Of a stretch of DNA of 5,806 nt, positions 1-4,966 are shown in pieces; the stretch's first letter is position 1; each line of letters opens with the position of its first letter. Position numbers and translations under genes: made by a program. Under the pieces are notes generated by a model. The model was not told where the DNA came from and did not search any database. It saw nothing but the letters and a program-made list of their open reading frames with translations. This stretch comes from Rhodospirillales bacterium (GTDB lineage: Bacteria > Pseudomonadota > Alphaproteobacteria > Acetobacterales > Acetobacteraceae), in assembly GCA_025352915.1 (NCBI GenBank), contig JANXSA010000284.1:1-5806 (forward strand), in the 5' to 3' direction.

Positions 1-3000
1 CCACCGCCCGCAGTGTGGTGCCGCCGGTCGCGTCGGCTTGGATGTAAAAGCTGCTGGCGGAATAGGTGGTGCCGTCGGGCGGCGTCACGGTGAGGGTGGC
101 GAGCAGCGTGTCGTTCTTCAGGATGCCCAGGCGGGTGCCGGAAAAGGTGAACGACATGCCGCTTGGCGCGAAGGGCACGTCGCGGATGTCGATGGCGGCA
201 CCTGGGCCGAAGCCGTTGAATGTCACGCTGTTCAGGCTGCCCAGCGTCTCGACCGCCGTGATCCCCGCCGGTGTCTCCAGCCGGTATGAACCGCTGATCC
301 GGGCGAGGGCTGCCGCGGCGTCGCCGGTTGGTGCAGCGCCGAGCAGCAGCGGCCGCGATCCGGCATCCAGCATGTCGATCGCGCCGAGCAATCCGCGGCG
401 CGCCAGTATGGCGAGATAGCCCAGGTTTTCGCGGATCTCGCTGCCGGTCGCGGCCACCGTGAGCCCGCCGGTGACGTGGGCCAGGGTGGTGCCATCATCG
501 GCGACGATCCCCGCGGCGGCGGCGGCGCTGAGCCGGCCGGTGACCGCCAAGCGCCATGACGGGTTGGTGATGGCGTCGAGGATATTTGCGCGGAAGGTGG
601 CATGGCCCAGCATGGCGGCCGGGATCGTCAGCATTGGGTTGTCGCCCGCCAGCGTGATCGGATGCGGGCGTTCATCCTGTGCCGCCCAGCTATCCAGGGC
701 CGCGACAATGCTGGCGCTGCTGACCACCAACTCCGGCGCCGTGTCGGTGAAGCGTAGGCGGCCCAGCCGTCCGCTGGCTGCCAGCGCCTGGATTTGCGCC
801 AAGCCGCCGAGGACGTTGGCGGCGGTGTCGGCGACAGTGAAGCTGCTGAAGCCGGGTGCCAGTGACGCCTGGGCGATATCGGCGACGGCAATGATCTGCG
901 ACAGCTTGGCCGGCATTGCCATCAGCGCCAGCATCGCCTGGCCATCGGCAAGATCGGCGGCGGCCAGCGACAGGATGCGCGCGCCGCCGGTCAACTCGAT
1001 GCCGCCCACGGCCCCGGCGGCGACCAGGGTCTTCATGTCGCCGATCCCGGCCGCGAACCCGGCTGGCGTGTCGCGGATCGTGAGCCCGCCTGCGGCTACC
1101 TGAGCGACCACGGCGGGGCCGGCGACCACCAGGGCGCTGGCGCCGGCGGCGCTGATCGGCCCGTCGACGGACAGGGCAAAGGGTGTGGTGATGCGCGCCA
1201 ACAGCCCGGCGATGCGGCTTCCGACCTGCCAGTTGTGCAGCACCAGCTCCGGTGTCCCCGAACCGATCAGGCCGATGGTGAAGCTGTTGCTGATCCGCAG
1301 CAACGCATCGGCATTCGCCCCCACCTCGGCGGCCGTGAGGCTGAGCGCCACCGCGCCGCCGCCGGTAATCGAGATGCTGGCCAGCCGTCCGTTGACCGCC
1401 AATGGCTGCAATGCCGCCAGATGCGCCTGGATATTGGCCGCATTGTCGGTCACGGTCAGCACCGAGAACGGCGCGGACGGGGTTGTGGCGGCGGCGGCAC
1501 TGGTGTTGCGGGTCAGCTGGTAGGCGCTGGCGATCGCGGCCAGCACCGCGGGCGCCGAAGCTGCCTGGGCCGGCGTCAGCACCAGCGGCGTGATCCCGCC
1601 ATCCAGCAGGGTGATGCCGGAGATCCGGCCCTGCGACGCCAGCGTTTGCAACGCCGCGAGGTTGGCCACGACATTGCCGCTGAAATCGGTGATGGCGACG
1701 CTGCCGGCTAGCTTCGATGCGACGCCGGCCAGCAACGCGGCGGCGCCGGCGCCGAGATTGCCGGTGACCGCCAGCTTATACGGACCGCTGACCCGCGCCA
1801 GCACCGCGATCGCCGGTGCGGCAACCTGCCACCCGGCCAGGTTAAGCGTTGGTGTGCCGCCATCCGTCAGGGTGATCACATACGGCGCCAGCGGGGTGGC
1901 GGTGTTGACCAGCTTGGTGAAGGCTTCCAGGTACCGCGACAGGTCGGCCGCACTGACCGCCATCGTCGGCGTGGTCGCGTTGCTCAGCGACACCTGCTTG
2001 AGGCTGCCATGCAGCGCGCCGTACTCGATGGTGGACAGCGACAACAGGAAGTTGCTCGCCGACATGCGCCCGCTGGTGCCGGTCCCGGCATTGTTGAGAT
2101 AGGGCGACGAGATCAACCCCAGCACGCCGAAATAGGTCAGCGAGGTGGTCAGGGTGATGCCGAGCCCAACCACGCCGCCGTCCAGCAGGTCGATGGCGGC
2201 GATGCGGCCGGCATCGGCAAGCGTCTTCAGCGTCGCCAGGTTGGCCACGATATCGGCCGCCAGTCCGGCAATGCGCACCCGTCCGAGATTGGCCAGCACC
2301 GCGTTGTTCTCGGCCAGGATCGCCGATGCCGTCGCAACCCCGATGGCACCGGTGACCACCAGCTGGTATGGCCCGATGATCCGCCCAAGCACGTTGGCGC
2401 GCACCGCGGCATTGCCGAGCACATCGGCGGCGATCGCCACACTGGGGGTGCCGCCGTCGGACAAGGTGATCGGCCGCGCCGGCCCGCCAACCCGGCTCAG
2501 CACCAGCGCCGCACCCGCCAGCTCGGCAGCAGTCAGCGTCAGGCCGGGCGCGGTATCGGTAAGGTGCAGCGCGCCGACATGGCCGGTGCGCATTTGCCCA
2601 TCAACCCCGGCGAGGTTGGCCAGGATGCCGGCGAGGCTGTCCTGGATGATGAAATGGGCAAAGCGCGCGTCGAGCGCCGCACCGGCGGCTTGGGACGCGC
2701 TGATCAATTGCGACAGCATCACGTTCGGCGCCAGCCGCGCCAGCGCGTCGGCGCCGCTATCGAACTGTGCCGGCGTCAGCGCGATGATACCCGACCCGCC
2801 GTCGCGCAACCCTATCGTGGCGAGCCGGCCGCCTTCTGCCGCCGCCTGTAGCGATGGCAACCAGGCGGCGATGTTCTCGGCGCTGTCCAGCACGGCGGTG
2901 GTCTGCGGCAGGCGGATCAGCAGGCCGGGGGTGGAAGCGGCCGGCATGGCGCCCGCGCCGCTGGCGGTACGGTCGATGCCGGCGACGATGCCCGCCAGGC

Positions 3001-3625
3001 TCGCGGCCGAGATCGGACCGGCGAAATCGACGTTGACCGGCGAGCCGATCAACTGGATCACCTTGCTCAGCGCGGCGACATAGCTGTCGCGCACCGGCAG
3101 GATCAGGTCGGGCCGGCCGGCATCGCTGAGCTGGAGGTCGAAGATCGACCCGATGGCCTGCAATGCGTCGATATTCGCCGCCACCACGGCCGCGGCCAGC
3201 ACCAGTGTCGGCGGAGTCGGGTCGGTGAACATGATCCGGCCGAGCGATCCCGCCCGCCACAGCGCCTGGATGTCCGGCAGGTGGGCGATCACATTGGCGG
3301 CGCTGTCCGCGATGCTGAACGCGGCGAAGCCGGTGGCCAGCGTCGCCGCCGCCGCGTCGGCCGCGGTGATGCGCTGGTGCAGCGCGTGCGGCCCGGCAAC
3401 CAGGCCCAGCACCGCGGCGTTGCTGGCGGCCAGCGCCGGCGTGGTGATGATGGTGCCATCGCCGCCGTCGCGCAGGTCGATACCTGCGATCTTGCCGGCC
3501 AACGCCAGCGGCCGCAGCACGTCCAACCGGGCCGCCACGGCTTCGGCGGTATCCAGGATGCGGGTTCCCGCCGCCAGCGTGCCGGCGCCAAAGGCGGTGA
3601 GTGCGGCGGCAATCGAGAGGGCCAT
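1..3625 (-). CDS. Large repeat protein, probably secreted or surface-exposed (3' end beyond window)
   Basis: A single open frame of 1,208 codons runs from ATG at 3625 to the left edge with no stop, so the C-terminus is missing. Residues 22-1120 are a divergent tandem repeat. Its modules combine a helix-like segment (pattern D-[TS]-A-x-N-[VI]-x-A-x-L-x-x-[LI]-Q-x-L-A-x-x-G-R-[LI]) with beta-like segments (x-I-x-L-x-D-G-G-x-P-x-L-x-L-T). Residues 1121-1208 form a different beta-rich segment (NGFGPGAAIDI, then SGTRLGILKNDTLLATLTV) of a type I recall near the ends of secreted repeat proteins. There is no cysteine and only ten lysines in the visible 1,208 residues, which fits an extracellular protein. 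No clear Sec signal peptide and no RTX calcium-binding nonapeptides are visible. Type I secretion with a C-terminal signal is possible but unproven. The start is forced: an in-frame TGA lies at 3686-3688 and no other ATG, GTG or TTG lies between, yet the Shine-Dalgarno at 3625 is poor. Function is unknown; adhesion or matrix roles are guesses. Confidence 0.85.
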   Translation of the reverse strand, partial: MALSIAAALTAFGAGTLAAGTRILDTAEAVAARLDVLRPLALAGKIAGIDLRDGGDGTIITTPALAASNAAVLGLVAGPHALHQRITAADAAAATLATGFAAFSIADSAANVIAHLPDIQALWRAGSLGRIMFTDPTPPTLVLAAAVVAANIDALQAIGSIFDLQLSDAGRPDLILPVRDSYVAALSKVIQLIGSPVNVDFAGPISAASLAGIVAGIDRTASGAGAMPAASTPGLLIRLPQTTAVLDSAENIAAWLPSLQAAAEGGRLATIGLRDGGSGIIALTPAQFDSGADALARLAPNVMLSQLISASQAAGAALDARFAHFIIQDSLAGILANLAGVDGQMRTGHVGALHLTDTAPGLTLTAAELAGAALVLSRVGGPARPITLSDGGTPSVAIAADVLGNAAVRANVLGRIIGPYQLVVTGAIGVATASAILAENNAVLANLGRVRIAGLAADIVANLATLKTLADAGRIAAIDLLDGGVVGLGITLTTSLTYFGVLGLISSPYLNNAGTGTSGRMSASNFLLSLSTIEYGALHGSLKQVSLSNATTPTMAVSAADLSRYLEAFTKLVNTATPLAPYVITLTDGGTPTLNLAGWQVAAPAIAVLARVSGPYKLAVTGNLGAGAAALLAGVASKLAGSVAITDFSGNVVANLAALQTLASQGRISGITLLDGGITPLVLTPAQAASAPAVLAAIASAYQLTRNTSAAAATTPSAPFSVLTVTDNAANIQAHLAALQPLAVNGRLASISITGGGAVALSLTAAEVGANADALLRISNSFTIGLIGSGTPELVLHNWQVGSRIAGLLARITTPFALSVDGPISAAGASALVVAGPAVVAQVAAGGLTIRDTPAGFAAGIGDMKTLVAAGAVGGIELTGGARILSLAAADLADGQAMLALMAMPAKLSQIIAVADIAQASLAPGFSSFTVADTAANVLGGLAQIQALAASGRLGRLRFTDTAPELVVSSASIVAALDSWAAQDERPHPITLAGDNPMLTIPAAMLGHATFRANILDAITNPSWRLAVTGRLSAAAAAGIVADDGTTLAHVTGGLTVAATGSEIRENLGYLAILARRGLLGAIDMLDAGSRPLLLGAAPTGDAAAALARISGSYRLETPAGITAVETLGSLNSVTFNGFGPGAAIDIRDVPFAPSGMSFTFSGTRLGILKNDTLLATLTVTPPDGTTYSASSFYIQADATGGTTLRAV
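266..3562 (-). repeat. Protein-level super-repeat array: five ~205-residue units plus a partial sixth
   Basis: Within the large repeat protein, three related modules recur in fixed order. Alpha and beta carry the helix pattern (for example DFSGNVVANLAALQTLASQG) followed by a strand ending in DGG. Gamma has a strand pair of the type ITLTDGGTPTLNL, then about 20 helical residues, then a YKLAVTG-like strand. Approximate unit boundaries in residues (nucleotides) are: 22-243 (3562-2897), 244-449 (2896-2279), 450-642 (2278-1700), 643-847 (1699-1085), 848-1054 (1084-464), and a lone alpha module at 1055-1120 (463-266). Unit lengths are 222, 206, 193, 205 and 207 residues. Gamma modules begin near residues 162, 384, 582, 782 and 988. 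Copies are strongly diverged in protein and DNA, so this is an old duplication, not recent slippage. Confidence 0.8.
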
Positions 3626-3753
3626 GCGCGGTCCGGCCCCGTCAAACCTGGGGCACGAAATGCGGGCGCTGGCGGTGAACTGGCATCAGGAATATCCGTT
3701 CCGGCCGGGCTGGGTGCTGCCGGCGGCGCCCCGCCCCCGATGGGGCAGTGGCG

Positions 3754-3774
3754 CATCATTCCTGATACTCCTTT
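3754..3774 (-). promoter_or_regulatory. Strong Shine-Dalgarno with double ATG, out of frame with the repeat protein
   Basis: On the minus strand AAAGGAG (3774-3768) is followed after 8 bases by ATG at 3759 and a second ATG at 3756. This is the best ribosome-binding signal upstream of the repeat protein. However, the frame it opens starts MMRHCPIGGG and continues as a Pro/Ser/Arg-rich frame to 3289, overlapping the repeat protein in another frame. It may mark a short leader peptide translated before the repeat protein. It may instead be the original start, separated by a frameshift, or be fortuitous. Confidence 0.35.
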
Positions 3775-3789
3775 CATTCAGGCTTCAAG

Positions 3790-3829
3790 AACCCACGCAG
3801 AAGCCCGGCAACCCACGCGGAAGCCCGGG
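3790..3829. repeat. 20-bp tandem direct repeat, two copies
   Basis: Copies at 3790-3809 and 3810-3829 match at 18 of 20 positions; the differences are A/G at 3799/3819 and C/G at 3809/3829. The unit begins AACCCACGC and continues GAAGCCCGG. The GAAGCC in each copy can also pair with GGCTTC at 3781-3786, so two alternative weak hairpins are possible. There is no T-run on either strand to make these a convincing terminator. The repeat lies between the end of ald and the repeat protein gene. Confidence 0.8.
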
Positions 3830-3836
3830 CCGTGCC

Positions 3837-3852
3837 GCCGGAAATTTCCGGC
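3837..3852. repeat. 16-bp perfect palindrome GCCGGAAATTTCCGGC
   Basis: The palindrome is perfect over 16 bp and stops at 3836/3853. It lies 28 bases beyond the ald stop codon. It has no loop apart from its central AAATTT and no flanking T-tract on either strand, so a protein-binding site is at least as likely as an RNA hairpin. The AT core within very GC-rich surroundings is conspicuous. Its function is unknown. Confidence 0.6.
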
Positions 3853-3879
3853 CGAGCACCGAGGCCGCCGGGGTGAAGC

Positions 3880-4869
3880 TCAGGAGCCCTTGTCGGCCAG
3901 GGCCAGCGCGAAGGGCGGGGTGGCATTGCCCAGCGCCAACGTGGAGGTGCGCGCTACCGCCCCCGGCATGTTGGTGATGCAGTCATGCACCAAGCCTTCC
4001 TCGATATAGGTGGGGGCGGCATGACTGGTTGGCCGGCTGGTCTCCAGGCAGCCGCCCTGGTCGATGGCGATATCCACTACCACCGAGCCCGGCCGCATCT
4101 GGCGGACCATGTCGCGGGTGACCAGCTTCGGCGCCGCCGCACCCGGCACCAGCACCGCGCCGATCACCAAATCGGCCTCGATCACCACCGCCTCGATCGC
4201 CGCCGTGGTCGAATACAGCGTCTGCACCGAACTGCCGAACTGGACATCCAGCTCCTTCAGCCGGGTGATCGAGCGGTCGAAAATCGTGACATGGGCGCCG
4301 AGCCCGACCGCCATCATCGCCGCATTGGTGCCGGACACGCCGCCGCCAATAATCACCACGCGCCCCGCCTGCACCCCCGGCACGCCGCCCAGCAGCACGC
4401 CGGCGCCGCCTGCCTCCTTCTCCAGGCAATGCGCGCCGACATGCACGCTCATCCGCCCGGCCACCTCGCTCATCGGCGCCAACAGCGGCAACGCGCCCCG
4501 CGCATCGGTCACCGTCTCATAGGCGATGCAGGTGGCGCCGCAGCGAATCAGCCCCTCGGTCTGCGCCTTGTCGGCGGCAAGATGCAGATAGGTGAACAGC
4601 ACCTGGCCCTCGCGCAGCATGGCGATCTCCGCCGCCAGCGGCTCCTTCACCTTCACGATCATGTCGGCGGCGGCGAACACCTCGGCGGCACTGGCCGCAA
4701 TCGTCGCCCCGGCGGCGCGATAGGCATCGTCGGTGAAGCCGATCGAGGCCGCGGCCCCCTGCTGGACCGTCACCTGGTGCCCACGGGAGGTAAACTCGCG
4801 CACCGCCGCGGGCGTCAGCCCAACGCGGTACTCGTGGGTCTTGATCTCCTGGGGAACGCCGATGTGCAT
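3880..4869 (-). CDS. ald: Alanine dehydrogenase, C-terminally short
   Basis: This is a cytoplasmic NAD-dependent enzyme that interconverts L-alanine and pyruvate plus ammonium. The N-terminus MHIGVPQEIK is typical, with Arg15 in EYRVGL, Lys75 in VKVKEP and His96 in YLHLA. The NAD-binding loop GGGVSG lies at 175-180, the cofactor-contacting Asp198 in IFDRS, and Asp270 in DIAIDQGG. These positions match the residue numbers I recall for the Mycobacterium tuberculosis enzyme (Arg15, Lys75, His96, Asp198, Asp270). NMPGAVARTSTLAL at 300-313 is another family signature. ATG at 4869 is chosen because AAAAGGA ends six bases upstream; a longer frame from 4968 would run through the promoter region and adds no family sequence. 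The protein has 329 residues, against roughly 360-380 for the family. It ends abruptly at ALADKGS, where relatives continue for about 40-50 more residues, and no frame downstream restores that tail. It may be impaired, or be a naturally shortened form. Confidence 0.93.
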   Translation of the reverse strand: MHIGVPQEIKTHEYRVGLTPAAVREFTSRGHQVTVQQGAAASIGFTDDAYRAAGATIAASAAEVFAAADMIVKVKEPLAAEIAMLREGQVLFTYLHLAADKAQTEGLIRCGATCIAYETVTDARGALPLLAPMSEVAGRMSVHVGAHCLEKEAGGAGVLLGGVPGVQAGRVVIIGGGVSGTNAAMMAVGLGAHVTIFDRSITRLKELDVQFGSSVQTLYSTTAAIEAVVIEADLVIGAVLVPGAAAPKLVTRDMVRQMRPGSVVVDIAIDQGGCLETSRPTSHAAPTYIEEGLVHDCITNMPGAVARTSTLALGNATPPFALALADKGS

Positions 4870-4875
4870 GATGGG

Positions 4876-4882
4876 TCCTTTT
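4876..4882 (-). promoter_or_regulatory. Ribosome binding site of ald
   Basis: On the minus strand AAAAGGA is followed by six bases and then the ATG at 4869. It decides the start in favour of MHIGVPQ over the upstream in-frame ATG at 4968. Confidence 0.75.
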
Positions 4883-4911
4883 GCGATGCAGCATGTTGCG
4901 GGCCGCCACAC

Positions 4912-4940
4912 GCCTGATAGCCTGTCGCCCGGTATCAGGC
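4912..4940. promoter_or_regulatory. Operator-like inverted repeat in the divergent ald / dehydrogenase region
   Basis: GCCTGATA at 4912-4919 and TATCAGGC at 4933-4940 form a perfect 8-bp inverted repeat with a 13-base spacer. The arm centres are 21 bp apart, about two helical turns, so a dimeric regulator could contact one face of the DNA. The arms cover the -10 and -35 of the candidate ald promoter. The right arm is 27 bases from the plus-strand gene start, close enough to influence that gene too. The regulator is unknown; ald genes are often controlled by Lrp/AsnC-type proteins, but I cannot assign this site to a family. Confidence 0.55.
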
Positions 4941-4942
4941 AA
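4914..4942 (-). promoter_or_regulatory. Candidate sigma70-type promoter of ald
   Basis: On the minus strand TTGCCT (4942-4937) and TATCAG (4919-4914) are separated by exactly 17 bases. Each matches the consensus at four of six positions. Transcription would start near 4907 and give a leader of about 38 bases. Both elements overlap the arms of the inverted repeat at 4912-4940, so a protein bound there would be expected to block this promoter. The prediction rests on sequence only. Confidence 0.5.
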
Positions 4943-4953
4943 AGGTGCAGGAC

Positions 4954-4958
4954 GAGGA
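4954..4958 (+). promoter_or_regulatory. Ribosome binding site of the 2-hydroxyacid dehydrogenase
   Basis: GAGGA lies eight bases before ATG 4967, which supports that start. The alternative ATG 4958 overlaps this site and has a less well-placed AGGA five bases upstream (4949-4952). Confidence 0.55.
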
Positions 4959-4966
4959 TGAACGCC

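Larger units (their letters stand above)
3626..3879. other. 254-bp spacer between ald and the repeat protein gene
   Basis: I find no convincing independent gene here. On the minus strand the spacer contains the ald 3' side, the palindrome at 3837-3852, the tandem repeat at 3790-3829, the strong Shine-Dalgarno near 3771 and a small G/C hairpin at 3733-3746 (5-bp stem, 4-base loop). No classical intrinsic terminator with a T-run follows ald, and no good promoter for the repeat protein was seen. A TTGACG at 3645-3640 lacks a -10 partner at a usable distance. Confidence 0.6.

Noticed and set aside
459..1103. Long plus-strand open frames opposite the repeat protein (also 2145-3083, 3153-3977 and others)
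   Set aside because: They are antisense shadows caused by strong G/C third-position bias. Their translations show no family features, while the minus-strand frame is continuous and repeat-structured over the whole stretch.
2757..3260. Minus-strand Arg/Pro/Gly-rich frames inside the repeat protein (also 232-603, 628-891, 2227-2490)
   Set aside because: They are off-frame readings of the repeat gene, with Arg/Pro/Gly-rich composition and no recognisable motif.
266..3562. RTX (GGxGxDxUx) calcium-binding repeats
   Set aside because: The DGG motifs recur only every ~70-80 residues within helix/strand modules and not as tandem nonapeptides, so this is not an RTX array in the visible part.
3640..3645. 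TTGACG on the minus strand as the -35 of a repeat-protein promoter
   Set aside because: No acceptable -10 lies 15-19 bases downstream, and the spacing would place transcription start inside the coding region.
3837..3852. Palindrome as an intrinsic terminator of ald
   Set aside because: There is no loop and no T-run on either strand, so the intrinsic terminator pattern is not met.
3985..4917. Plus-strand frame opposite ald, and the minus-strand frame at 5009-5788 opposite the 2-hydroxyacid dehydrogenase
   Set aside because: Both are antisense to clearly recognisable enzymes; the His/Arg/Gly-rich translations have no identifiable domain.
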